Below are positions 24,904 to 36,519 of a stretch of DNA of 64,000 bases, in pieces (position 1 is the stretch's first letter; each line of letters starts with the position of its first letter). The stretch covers positions 66,442,756 to 66,506,755 of the forward strand of contig CM060731.1 of assembly GCA_030704615.1 (NCBI GenBank). The letters run 5' to 3'. This DNA is from Takakia lepidozioides (taxonomy: Eukaryota; Streptophyta; Takakiopsida; Takakiales; Takakiaceae). The position numbers and the translations under genes were made by a program. Under the pieces are notes generated by a model. That model saw only the letters and a list, made by a program, of their open reading frames with translations. It did no database searches and was not told the DNA's origin.

Positions 24904-25989
24904 TTCTATGTGGACTGCGTCCAAATTTGGTAAATAATGGATTAAACAAACAAAGTGTGTTAAACATCTTCCACAATTACAAGGCATATTGCTCTCCACA
25001 AAGTCCATCGAGGTGGACATTACGAACTGAGAGAATTTTGGAGTTGGGGAAATAAAAAGACTTGTGAAGATGAGCACTGAGTACCTTGCATTGATCCACA
25101 TTTAATGTGTTTGAACCTTACATGGGGGGGATTCTAGTGTATGTAAAAATGGGCATTGTGCTTAGTAACAATGGATTTTAGGACTCCTACAAAGTTTAGG
25201 CGTGGTTCTCCAAACTCTTGCAATTTATAGTTTATTTGTTTCAAGCTAGCTAATAATGAGTGTCATAAATAAACAAATAGGAGAACAAAATAGTAGGCTG
25301 CTAAATATCAATATACATCATTACAAGATAATAGCGTCTTCCACTACTACTTCAGTTCAATCAAATCCTTGAAAGAAAGTTGAAAACATTTCACATTGCC
25401 TTTCAGGTGACATAAATGTTTTTAGTTGGATTTTTTTATAAGTTGTCTTTGACATTCTGTTCAACAGGCCACAAACCGCAAGAGGCTCTGTCCATTGAAG
25501 TAACACTTTTCACAAGCTGCCACGTGGTTTATATTAAGAGTTTTTTTAGACCAATCATACTCTTGACGCGGTGTAAGGTCCATTGACCACATTTTCTCCA
25601 TTGACTTCAACAGTCTCTGCCCTGAAAGGACAGAGCCAATAAACTACTCTTACCGGAACTTTTGAAGCTTGCTAAGGAACTAACGCTTAAAAACAATAAG
25701 TGATTTGCAAGAAGGTGCGGGGATTCGTGGCGATTTAACACCTTAAACATTGCAGAAGGGCTATTATCAACTCAACCAACCACTCATATCTGCAACTCAT
25801 CTAAAATTTCTACTTGGTCATTAAGAAACGTCGCAGATCTAGAAATTGCAAATCTGACAACATAAGGTATGAAAACCAACCTTATTTTAAAACCCCTGGC
25901 TAGAGGTCACAACTAATTGCAATGTTTTAAGTTTTGCGCGACTCTTCTCTTTTTTATTTTCCAACTGAGTTGTTTTGCAACTCCTAGTA
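24904..25989. other. 3' flank of the protease gene; nothing else seen
   Basis: AT-rich, no open frame with protein character. Poly(A) signal candidates are many in such sequence, so none is singled out. Confidence 0.4.
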
Positions 25990-26395
25990 GAGCATGACAA
26001 ATTGCTTATTACAACTCTTTGACAACCCTCCCCTTTCTATGGGTGGTGTCTAATTAGCTTTGTGCATGGAGAGGTTAAAAGAGGTTATTTTCTCCTCTCA
26101 CTTTTATTTAAAAAAAAAGGGAAACACATGGGAGCAACAGCTCACAAATCAGGCCCCTTAATAGTGAGAAGAGAAAATAACCTCTTTCATAGTAATCGTG
26201 CCATGGAGGTGTATAAGTGGGACACCGCCCAGGGAAGGGGGAGAGGACAATACCTCACCCGTCAGATAGCAAGATTTGACCCCAACATCATCTGGGTGGC
26301 ACTCAGCGCACTTAACCAACTGAGCTACTGACTGTTGGTTCCTCTCCCTATATCTAAAGGGTCTGATTTGTGTGGTAGCTCCTGGCTCCTTTATT
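25990..26395 (+). repeat. Older tRNA-SINE copy, interrupted by a younger one
   Basis: Left part (about 25990-26102): GGGTGGTGTCTAATTAGC and AAAGAGGTTATTTTCTCC align with the middle of the 44.5-kb SINE. The right part resumes after the insertion at 26350-26395 with AAAGGGTCTGATTTGTG and GGTAGCTCCTGGCTCC. The tRNA-like head is not recognisable, so the 5' limit is approximate. The interruption is exactly the inner SINE plus its target duplication. Confidence 0.7.
26103..26339 (-). repeat. tRNA-derived SINE, nested inside another SINE
   Basis: Minus-strand head ACCAACAGTCAGTAGCTCAG, with an A box TAGCTCAGTTGG. Next comes a B-box-like GGGTCAAATCT, then the family body (CCCTGGGCGGTGTCCCA, GGGGCCTGATTTGTGAG, GTGTTTCCC) and a T/A-rich tail. 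A 10-bp target duplication TCCTCTC(A/C)CT flanks it at 26093-26102 and 26340-26349 with one mismatch. The body is 237 bp, close to the 242 bp of the 44.5-kb copy. Confidence 0.85.
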
Positions 26396-26854
26396 AAGCA
26401 TTAAAATAAAATTGTCATTCACACTTAACATTCATCGGCTCTCAATAGGACTGGTAGTATTCTGAAGGTCATACTAGCCCGTTACCAACCTGGGTATAAA
26501 TAATAAATAATGTTAAATGCTCAATATTTAAAAATGAGTGGCAGCCAAAACATTATGACTTCAACTTATAAGCAAACTTATTTCCCAAGGAGAAGAAAAT
26601 TATGCTGCAAAAACCCTTTGTGTGGACATGAATTTATAAATTGCAGGCATTTTTACCATTTTTTGACTTTAAATAATACAATTTAGGCATTTTTCCACAT
26701 ATTTGGATATTTTGGTATTATTCACAATTTTTGAGCAATTAGGCACTTCTCAGGAAATTTTTCCAAGTTTTAGGCACATTTCTGAAAACTTTTCTAAATT
26801 TAACTAGGCACTTTGATTTTGAATTAATTATTGCCTAATAAGCTAGGTCAGTAC
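26396..26854. other. AT-rich spacer
   Basis: No coding or repeat feature seen between the SINE pair and the hAT-type element. Confidence 0.4.
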
Positions 26855-27480
26855 CAGTGTTGAACTGGTAAAAAATATGATACCAGACTGATCTTGGTAT
26901 CACCAGGGCCCACATTTCCCAACACTGGTATGGTCTTGGTATTGGGGTAAAGGGGCCGGGTAGGGTATGGGAGGGGTTTCAATAATGTAAAATTATGGAT
27001 ACATATCAGTAGGGTATCAATATTTGATTTTTTTCATCTCATATGGAGGGAATATGAACATTGCCCAGGTAGGGATATGAAATATTTAATATATTAAATA
27101 CAACATTCAATAACATGAAAAAAAGAATTGACCTTCACAATGGATCACAATTACACCACAATGCACACATACAAAACGAGAATTGAGTTCACACATTGCA
27201 CATTGAATCTAAAAAAGATGCCATAAATGCCCATGAATTCCCTTGCCCTAACGCCACACGTACACCTACTGCCGTTGGAGGCTCACATAGCAACAATAAT
27301 GGCATCAATAGCAATCTAGTCCGTTGCAATACCAGATAGGTATGGTATATACCGCAGTATGGAGTGAAGTACGTATTGCCCCTAGTATGGTATTGCCCTG
27401 CTATTGGCCACCCTACCTACCAGCCGCGAATTGATTCCGTATTGATACCCGGGTCGGACCTACATACCGGTCCAACACTG
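26855..27480. mobile_element. hAT-type MITE (non-autonomous), 626 bp
   Basis: Ends are CAGTGTTGAACTGGTA and TACCGGTCCAACACTG, a 16-bp terminal inverted repeat with two mismatches; CAGTGTTG is a typical hAT terminus. It is flanked by 8-bp GTCAGTAC (26847-26854) and GTCAGTTT (27481-27488), six of eight identical, the target-site length of hAT elements. The interior is non-coding. It lies 600 bp upstream of the ABCG start. Confidence 0.75.
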
Positions 27481-27596
27481 GTCAGTTTTTGGAAATTGTT
27501 TTTTTACCTGAGATTTACTCTGAATTTTGTGTGGCCTAGTCGTGATGAGGGCTGGTCGGGTGATGGGGCCCACCGTGTCATTACAATCGGAGCCAC

Positions 27597-27760
27597 CTAC
27601 CTCCATGCGTTGAGGACTTCAATTTGTTTTGGCTTATAAAAGTTACAATTACCTCCATGCAGGTAGTTTTAGGATCTCCCACATGCAGGTAGTTGCAAAA
27701 ACAGGCTGACCTACCTGCATGAGAGTAGTCACAAACGACCTCCATGGAGGTAACGGAAGC
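27597..27760. promoter_or_regulatory. Cluster of five ACCTCCATG/ACCTGCATG palindromic motifs
   Basis: Related motifs occur at about 27597, 27650, 27681, 27708 and 27738. The last is a perfect 14-bp palindrome ACCTCCATGGAGGT; the second is ACCTCCATGCAGGT. A TATA-like TTATAAAAG lies at about 27634. All are 320-480 bp upstream of the ABCG start codon. A regulatory role is inferred only from clustering and position. Confidence 0.4.
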
Positions 27761-28077
27761 ATTCTTGCTTCCAGAAGTGGAACCCCAAACCTCCGTGGCA
27801 GTATCAACATCCAGTCCACCTACTCCCCGTTGACTTGTTCCAAACTGGTCCACTGGGCGCTTAACGGCCTTGACTGACCGGTAGGAGAGAAAAACAGCAA
27901 AGAACAAAGTACCTACTGGACAAGGGCCTCTGGCAAAGGGCCCGCAGTGATGCACTTTTGGTGACTGGGAGTGCCAAGGAAGCTGGCCCGCAAGCTTCTG
28001 AGCTGACACAAGCTCGACTGTTTGCTTGTGGTGGTGGTATCGGAAGCGCCTAAGTTTTGAACTGAAGAGTAGAGGGG

Positions 28078-31000
28078 ATGGTGAGTGAGGGAGGTGAAGA
28101 TGCGGCTCCGCCGCAGCTGCAGATGATGAGTAACAGCGCGAAGGCGATGCTCAGCTGGAGCGAGCTGTGCGTCCAAGTCAGTGCTCGGGGGAAGTCGAAG
28201 CGGATCATCCTGCTGAACGCCACAGGTACATTTTCGTCGGAAAGAAAACTCTGAATCCGTGCCTATGTTAAGAGTGTGTCGCTGATATGAGAGTGAAGGG
28301 CGGAGAAGTGACTTGAGGGTCCTTAGAGGGGACCAGGATTTTATGCAGGTTTTCTTGAGAACTAGCTTGAATTCGTCGGGAGATACTTCTCTGCATAGGG
28401 ATTTCTCTTGTTTCCCGGAGAGATTGATGGGTTTTGAGAGCCTTCAAGAAGCTTGGTCAGGTTCATGGTTCGCGAATGGATTGTGTTGGAGGGGGAGATC
28501 AGTCTCTGGAGATGCCCAGGGGAGACCACGGGAACAATCAAGTTGATTTTATTGACGATCATAGTACTTTTCTGGCCTCAAGCCGGATGGTGTAAGTTTT
28601 AAAATCTGCCTGAACCGATGCGGATGACTTGTTATATCGCAGAAATATAAGAAGATGACGACTTGTAATATCTGTTTGATGGTTTAACAGGATATGCAGA
28701 GCCGGGGTCGATACTGGCCATCATGGGCCCCAGTGGTTCTGGCAAGTCCACAATGCTTGATACGCTGGCTGGTATGTTGCACTTGTCCCTCGTGATCACT
28801 GGCGCGTGGATTGATTGTGTAGCAAATGCTGCATTTTCGTACAGTCTCCATCCAAAGTATCATTGCGGTTGCTGTGAGAGTGTGTCGTGAAGCAACTCAT
28901 CAACCTTGCAGTCAAGGAAGCTGATTCCCATTCATAACGATATGCTACTGGCTGCTGTGAATGGCGATGGATGCAGGTAGACTTGCCCCTAATGCCACAC
29001 AAACAGGAGAGATTCTACTGAACGGGGAGAGAAAAACGACCCTCTCTTACGGCACCGCCGTATGTAGCTGCTCAACGATCTCTTAATGCCCTATTGACAG
29101 CTCAAATTGACTACCCCAGATGACTCTTGTGGTTGCACAACTAATAAATTTTAGACGTGAAAAAATGGACAAACCATTGGGTTGATGAGCATTTTGTGAG
29201 GCAAGGTGGGGGACTACACTGTTTGGGTTCTAATAAATGAACCAAATTGTGTACATGGCAGGCGTATGTAACTCAAGAGGATGTGCTTATAGGTACACTA
29301 ACAGTGCGAGAGAGCATCATGTACTCAGCAGACTTGCGCTTACCAGACAAGATGGGAAAAGCTGAGAAGAAAAAGGTTGTGGACAACACAATAATGGAGA
29401 TGGGGCTGTCGGAGTGCGAAAACTCGTATGTGGGGAATTTTTTTGTGCGGGGTCTAAGTGGTGGTGAGAAACGTCGGCTGAGTATTGCGTTGCAGATTTT
29501 GACTCGGCCTCAGTTGCTCTTCTTGGATGAACCAACGAGTGGTCTTGACAGGTGAGCCCTCACCTTCCAAAGACCATTTTGTGAACTGGCAGTATCAATC
29601 CATTTGGGGTAGGCCTCACCTTTTGGATGGCATAAGACCCCTGGATTCTCATAGGTAATCTTTATAGGGTCTCATGTGTAGATGTTAAGGGCATTGACCT
29701 TAAAGTTGGTGCAAGGGGGGTTACAAATGCCTCTACCTCACGGAATTAGATGTATTGAGGCAATCAATTGTATGTGTACAGTGCTGTGATGGCCTCAACC
29801 AATATATTTCAGCCCCCCTTACAATTCGTGTGTGTGGGTGCAGTGCCTCAGCTTACTTTGTTGTGCAAACATTGAAGAATTTAGCCAAGGATGGTCGCAC
29901 CATTATCTCCTCCATTCATCAGCCCAGCAGTGAGGTGTTTGCGCTTTTCGACTACCTCACTCTCCTCTCCCATGGACAAACTATCTTCTTTGGAGAGGCT
30001 ACAAGAGCCCCCGAGGTCAGAGTTTTCCGCCACAAAACATGAACATCATCATGTTGAAAAAGCGATTGGAATATATCCACTATGTATTGCCATAGGAGAT
30101 GTCATATCCAAATTAAAATGTGGCTGCATTCATTTTGAGAGGCGCATGCTATCTGGATGCTGATCTGTGCCTACACGGTACAATACCTCCATAAGAAGTG
30201 GTGGTAGTGATACATTTTCACACTTCTAGGTCCGTGGTTCTTCAATATTGTGCTCCTGGAGTTCTATAATAATACACTTGCAAGGATATTTCTAGTTCTC
30301 AAAAGTGATTTTGGAATGCAGTTTTTTGGATCGGCTGGATTTCCCTGCCCTCCTCTCCGGAACGTATCAGATCATTATCTGCAGACCATCAACGCAGACT
30401 TTGATCGAGTGAAGCAGTCTCTGAAGGCCCTTTGGCATGTATGTGGTTAACATCTCTTGTTGCTAGTTGGTAAGAAGAAACAGGTAAGTCTCATGGGCTC
30501 TGTAGTCTGCCAAAACTAGAGCTTTGATCAAATCTACAGTTCAGCTACAATTTACACTCATGGCTTGTAAGACTAGTACAACGCACAAAAATCTCAATAT
30601 CAAATTCTTGAGCAGAATCCGGATCTGGTAGTGCCAGCTTCACAACGTTATTAGGCATATTCCTGTTGAATGAAGCTTTGAATAAAAGAATGGATAATTG
30701 CAAGGCCTAAACGTCTACTGAACGTAGTGTCTTCTTTGAAAGTTTTGGTTGCTGACAAATTTATTGCACATGCAGGATGTGGAAAGTATAGATCCTGTAC
30801 TGATGAAGTCAAGGAGCACCGATCAAGTGGTCAAAATACTTACAGAGGCCTATGACAAGAGCGAGTATTCTGAAGCGACAAAATTGAGAATACGTGAACT
30901 CTCGCAAAACGTAAATTTTACTTTCTTGTTGCCAGTCCTATTTCTTACTGGGATTTACCTATTTTGAGGAAAAAAATCGCCACCTTCATTCTACAGAAAT

Positions 31001-33300
31001 CTGGTATGGGTGCATTTCTTCACATCCTGTCTCTATTCCGCATTTGTTGCATGCATGACTTAAATTGTTGGGGTGATTATTTTTTTGCCTGGGACCACAT
31101 CCAGTTAGTGCCCACTAACAAGAATGTAAAATGTATGGCAGATGAAATTAAGATTCGTTGGGAGTACTCTATGTTTCATTAAATCTCTGGCATGTGTTAT
31201 ACTGCAGCGTGGTGGCAATCTGGGGATAACAGGGGGAAGCAAAGGCCACGCGAGCTTTTTCAGTCAGTGTGTGACCCTTACAAGGAGATCCATCGTGAAC
31301 ATGAGACGAGACCCAGGCTACTACTGGCTTCGTGTTGCTATGTATATTATGGTCGGGTTGTGTCTTGGGACAATATTTTTGCGAGTTGGACTGAGATACA
31401 ACTCAATCTTGGTGAGTGGCGACTGGCAACCCCAAATCTCTCCAGAATTGCATCTATTCAGGATCAGGAACTTTGGATGCCTTTTATTTGGGCTGAAATG
31501 GTGCTCAATGCTCAGATTTGACCACATGATTTCACCTCAAGCATCAAGAAAAAAACTTAGATGTTACATGTAAGTGAGCGCACATGTCATGTCTGATACC
31601 GAGGCACTTGCTTCTAGAGATTTTGTTCTACCTTCGTCGGAGTCAAAATGAGCATGTTGAGGCTAATGTCATTTGTGCACAAAATATTGCAGGCGAGGGC
31701 AGGTTGTATGTTCTTTGTTGCAGCATTCTTGACATTTATGGCCATCGGTGGATTTCCATCCTTTGTGGAAGATATGAAGGTGAGTTCACATATAGACTTC
31801 GCTTAGATTTTTTCACCTTTGACCCATCAAGTAATGACCACTTTGTTCTTACCCAAAACTCTTTCAAGTGTGCAATCAAGCAATGGAGTATGACCAGACA
31901 TACTGAGCCGGTGCTTGAGCTATATCCATAGCCATAGGCCATCCCCACCATTTGTACACAAAGGGGCAACCTTCACCATATGGCACCATGTCACATTGGG
32001 GGGATTAAGAAGAATCTTTAGAATCCCAAGAGGTGGAGTGGTGTGAAATCTTCATACATGATGTATGAAATGACATAATCTGAATGCAGTGTCAACGTGT
32101 TGTTGTCCAGGTGTTTTATCATGAAAGATTGAGCGGGCACTATGGTGTGGCTGCATTTGTGGTGGGAAACACATTGTCATCCCTCCCGTTTCTGTTCCTT
32201 ATTGCACTGACGTCGGGCACCCTTGTCTACTTTCTGGTGAACTTGCATCCCGGGTTTGGCCACTATGCATTTTTCATCCTAATGCTCTTCACGGCATTGA
32301 CGTGCGTAGAGAGCCTTATGATGGCTGTGTCAAGTGTGGTTGGAAGAAATTTCCTTGCTGGCATTGTGATCGGTGCTGGCATTCAGGTTTGTACTAAACC
32401 ACTTACCTTACTTTGCTTTGATGTTTGCTTTGCTATTCCATGTGAGTTTGCAAGACAAGTCCATGAGAGGTATTCAAGATTTTGAAATTAATGTAGTGCA
32501 GATTGATTTCAGATAGAAGCGAGAGAAGGGTAGGCTTTTAGTGAAGTTGACGAGATTGGGTTTAGGGTTCATCATGAGGAAGTTGGCTAGCTGGATGAGG
32601 CTGTCAAACTTTGTCATGATATGATGATTGACCAAATACATGAAGATCGACAGAGGTACATTTGTGTGTCAAATGTGCAGGCAATATTTATGCTATTGGC
32701 GGGTTACTTCCGATTGACAAAGGACTTGCCCAAACCCGTATGGAGGTACCCCATCTCGTATATGGGGTTCCACACATATGCAATTCAGGTAACTGTTTTC
32801 TCCCTTGATGTTGTGTTTCATTGAGTAAGATGTGGGAAGATATCCGATCACTCCTAATGCGATATCCTATGTAATGTATGTCATGGCTTTGTGGGGGAGA
32901 GGCTTCCGCACATACATATGTCGTATTCAATGATCTGCATATATAAAATGAGCAATGAGAATGAATTTGAAACATCTTGTTCATGACTCTTTTTCAGGGC
33001 CTATTCAAGAATGATTTTCCAGGTCTTACATTCCAAAACTTCTTGTTGGACGGGGTACCCATAGGTTCCAATCTCTCTGGGACATACGTGCTGGAGAAAA
33101 TTTATGGTATCTCAGAAAGTCGAGGCAAGTGGGGGGATTTGGCTATTGTCATTGCGATGGTAGTCATCTACCGCATGTTGTTCTTTGTTTTCATCAAGCT
33201 TAGTGAGAATCTGGGACCACACTTAAGAGTGATGGTGATGGATTACTTCTCCAGCACCAAAGGTGTTCAAGTTGAATATGATGCCAACAAAAACTCTTGA
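28078..33300 (+). CDS. ABCG-subfamily half-size ABC transporter
   Basis: Twelve exons: 28078-28225, 28691-28771, 28977-29059, 29262-29551, 29844-30015, 30322-30438, 30776-30910, 31208-31411, 31693-31779, 32111-32386, 32681-32788, 32998-33300. All are GT-AG and in phase; 667 aa to TGA 33298-33300. The domain order is reverse (nucleotide-binding domain first), as in ABCG/WBC proteins. Walker [10 protein letters not shown] is at 62-70, Q loop VTQED near 109, signature LSGGE 169-173, Walker B LLFLDE 189-194 and the switch His in SIHQPSSE at 226. The C-terminal half carries about six hydrophobic helices, including [20 protein letters not shown] and the [13 protein letters not shown] loop. Plant relatives (ABCG11/12/15 group) export cuticular lipids and related molecules at the plasma membrane, working as dimers; substrate here is inferred only by family. 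No lesions. Start chosen as the first ATG with the family-like N terminus. Confidence 0.93.
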
Positions 33301-33928
33301 CTGCAGTCAAAGTGGGCGCGACGGGGTCGGGCAATATGCCAAGATCAACTACACTGGATGTTCTATTATGCGTGGGCCACAGTATTCCAGCAGCCAAAAC
33401 TACCTACCAATGAGATCCCATTGCTTGGTGACAACCATGACACAAACTGCTTGCCGGCTGCCCACATTAAATACAAAGCCACACATAATAAAAAATCCAG
33501 TGTAGAAGAAAGTGTAGAGGTTATAAATTTTGTTGCTGATTTTTCTTACACTACATCAGGTTATAGTTTGAGTATGCATTGAATCTTATGAGCTCTAGAA
33601 GATGCTTTAAATCCTGGACTTGAATGGAAGTCTTCAATCCCTCATTGAAAACATGCTCCCCCCCCATATTATGCTTGATTACACTGCAGTATCAGAAATA
33701 GTGAAGTTGATCGAGTCTACACTACTCAAGGATGTAATTTTACCGATATAAAGATTCTTGAATTTGAATTCTGAACATGGCTGTCCTCCCTTGGATTCAT
33801 GGAGATTAGCAGTGCTCAGGTATTCAGCTGTTCACAACTCTGTAGCACTTGCACCTTCAAAAGAAAAAGGTGGGTGAACTGGTTGGGGTGTTGTGCTTCA
33901 TTTGGTCCGTGCTCCGTAAGGTCGATGT
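33301..33928. other. 3' flank of the ABCG gene
   Basis: Contains the 3' untranslated region; no second gene or repeat seen until the minisatellite. Confidence 0.5.
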
Positions 33929-34267
33929 CGATCGAGAAACTTCATCAGACATGATCGAAGTGGTCAAGAAACCTGTGAGGATGTGATTCGTGAATCTCAG
34001 GAGATCGTCATCAAACATGATCGAAGTAGTCAAGAAACTTTGATGATCCAAGCAGACAAGAAATTTCATCAAACATGATCGAAGTGGTCAAGAAACTTTG
34101 ATGATCGAAGTAGACAAGAAACTTCATCAAACATGATCGAATTGGTCAAGAAAGCTGTGAGGATGTGATTCGTGAATCTCAGGAGATCGTCGTCAAACGT
34201 GATCGTAGTCAAGAAACTTTGATGATCGAAGTAAGTAGTCAAGAAACTTGCGACGATGTGATCGATG
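33929..34267. repeat. Minisatellite with alternating 66- and 58-bp units
   Basis: Units begin with GATCGAAGTGGTCAAGAAAC or a close variant at 33953, 34019, 34077, 34135 and 34201, so spacings are 66, 58, 58 and 66. Long units share GTGAGGATGTGATTCGTGAA; short units share TTTGATGATC and end CATCAAACAT. A partial unit precedes at 33929. The array stops about 110 bp before the DnaJ-like start codon, so it lies in that gene's promoter or 5' UTR. Confidence 0.88.
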
Positions 34268-34375
34268 GGTAAGTTCTGTTTGACAAGGTGGTTCCTCGGG
34301 AATAGGCTCCCCTGTGGCCGGACGGATGACCGGAATACCGGGTTATCGCCGAGATAAGGCAGGAGCTTCCCAGCG

Positions 34376-36519
34376 ATGGCCATGGTGTCCACGCTGTGTA
34401 CCTCTAACGCAGGCCTTCCTTCTCTTACTATTCTTCCAACTCGTCTTTCTCACAAGAGACTATCGCACGGTGTATGCCCTCGCCTTTCTGAAGCACGGAG
34501 CTTCTCATCAACCTTCCTTTTTCTGGCACAGAGAGTTTCGGTGTGCAACTTAGCCCCATATCTCCGCACTGCTCTTTCAGCTCCCAATCTGCTCTCCCCA
34601 CCCTCTGTCTCTTCCACTTCTCGAGTGCTTAAGAGGGATGATCGAATTACACATATTTTATTAAAATACTCTTCCATTGTCTCCTTGCAATCCCGGGCGC
34701 ACTGGCAACGATGCAGGGCGAGTATGAGCGAGCTTTCGATGGTGGGTCCAACTCTCAGGATTGTGTTAGCTGATGCACGTCCCGAGAATCTTCAAACCCT
34801 AATTGTTGGTGCGAGTGTTATTGTTGCTACCACTGCCTCTCTCTATTTGGGACTCAAGGTACTCAACAATTGCTCCTTTTTTTCCTCCCATGGTTTGGTT
34901 GATGATGAAGATACTCTCCCCTTCTGCCAGTGCAATTCAACCAAGTACATGTGTCACATATCTGTTATGGAATCAGCATCGGGCTTTGTACTGTAATGAC
35001 AATAGGAGCGCTCAATTTCCTGTAGCCAGATTGTCATTAGTTGTCTGAGCATTATGGATCAAACTAACTTTGGGAGAGTTATTAGTTTGCGAGAGCATGC
35101 CAAGATTTGCAGGGACCGGTTGATGAACATCTCTCGCCCGTGCCAAAGTAATTCTGTGTGCCGTCAGTCCTTTGGGCTTCGCCCCAAACCGTTATAATTT
35201 TTTTCAATTCTCGCTCTCGTTCTCTCAAGGAGTAGAGCAGCTTTGGAAGGATTGGTATCTGTTGAAAGAATACAGCGCGTCTTAGCCGAACAGTGGACGG
35301 ATATCTCTCTTTTCCGTCATGCTGAGCATGCAAACGTTGGACTGGGGGAATGCAGGGTGACCCTGTGTCTTGTGCGAGATGCGGAGGCAATGGTATTTTC
35401 TATGTCTTTCCGTTTACCTGCTTTCTACGTTTTTGCCCCTGACAGTGCCCCCGGTTCTTTTGGTTCTCTGAGAGGGAATGTACCCATAAGACTTTGTTTG
35501 CTGGAGCTTTTTCTCACAAGTGAGAGGCTCACAGGGCCAAGGAACAGAAGTGTAGTAATTTGAGAGAGAGTGTGTGTGCATAGGTGTGATTTCAGTGCTC
35601 TAATACTTTGTTATTATCAGAACAGGGGGAACAAAGTGTGTGTTTTGCACAGACGGAAAGATGAAAACGGAAAATGGGTTGGGAGATTGCCGGGTCTGCA
35701 AAGGTGCAGGTAGATTCATCCTTTTGCAAACTTTTCTTCCACCAATAGAGATTGCCACAGAAGTAGTAGAGCTTATTCAACTTGGGCATTTGGTGTTGAC
35801 ATTACAACCAAGAAGATTTCAAGCTGGCAAAGGCCAGGTAAGGGAGGGATAGAGGATGTACACCTTGTGCCTTGCTATCAGGTAGACCTTAATTATAGAG
35901 AAAGACAGGAAAACCACTGGTGTCACACCAAATAAATGCTCCTATCCAGGCTATAAGGTGAGTACCTTAGTGGTTTTGTTCTATCCATACCCTACCTTTC
36001 TCAGGTATGAGTCAACGAGGGAGGGAGGGATGTGTTTGCAACCGTTCCTTGTGAATAATGGCTATGACGTACCAGGTGACTGCAGGCCTTGCAGCCTCCT
36101 GTCATGCTGGAGAAAGAAAATAAAAGTGCAGAGGGCAACCCCTCCCTCTGAAAGAGATATTTATACATCTAGGGAGCTTGCAAGTGGTCTTGGGTTTAAA
36201 AGCACATTGATGTATGTTGGATGTCACACATTATAGCCAATCCAGCTATGGACATGGGGTTCAGTGAGTCAACTAGTCATCTATATGTGGGTACCTTGGG
36301 CAAGGTTGGAGCAACCATGTTGCTCTGGTTACAACCACAGGGCGTCCACCTTCCATATGGAAAGCAACAGTGCTTCAGGGTGAAGAGTTCATATTATGCT
36401 TGCTTTGGCGGGAGTCCACCCTTTTTTGTGTTTTTCACATAAGGGGGGATGATGTTTGTGATGCAGGTTTGATTTTATGCAAGACCTGTAGAGGTTCTGG
36501 TTATTCTCGACGACTGTAA
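34376..36519 (+). CDS. Plastid-type DnaJ-like cysteine-rich (CxxCxGxG) zinc-finger protein
   Basis: Four exons: 34376-34858, 35356-35392, 35626-35709, 36467-36519; GT-AG, phases consistent, 218 aa to TAA 36517-36519. The first ~110 residues are Ser/Arg/Leu-rich and acid-poor, like a chloroplast transit peptide. One hydrophobic helix (about 141-160, [19 protein letters not shown]) follows. The C terminus holds four CxxC motifs: CARCGGNG (167-170), CVFC (178-181), CRVCKGAG (195-198) and CKTCRGSG (206-209), ending YSRRL. This is the zinc-binding domain of DnaJ without the J domain, as in the plant LQY1/BSD2/PSA2 group, which help assemble or repair photosynthetic complexes. Which member this is I cannot say. 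Its 37-nt exon 2 is very short. Intron 3 contains a dispersed repeat copy (36209-36441). Confidence 0.88.
36209..36441 (+). repeat. Dispersed repeat R2, copy 1 (in DnaJ-like intron 3)
   Basis: Starts TGTATGTTGGATGTCAC and keeps co-linear blocks with 44164-44401: ATAGCCAA(T/C)CC(A/G)GCTA, GG(T/G)TTCAGTGAGT-like, TCCACCTTC, GGGTGAAGAG and a final TTTTTT. Divergence is high, roughly a third of positions. No coding sequence. Short size and co-linearity fit an old SINE, but no Pol III boxes are clear. Confidence 0.6.

Noticed and set aside
27581-28176. Minus-strand frames overlapping the ABCG first exon and promoter
   Set aside because: No protein character; shadow of the real plus-strand exon and GC-rich flank.
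33929-34267. CRISPR-like regular repeats
   Set aside because: No constant repeat with unique spacers; units are contiguous minisatellite copies in a plant nuclear genome.
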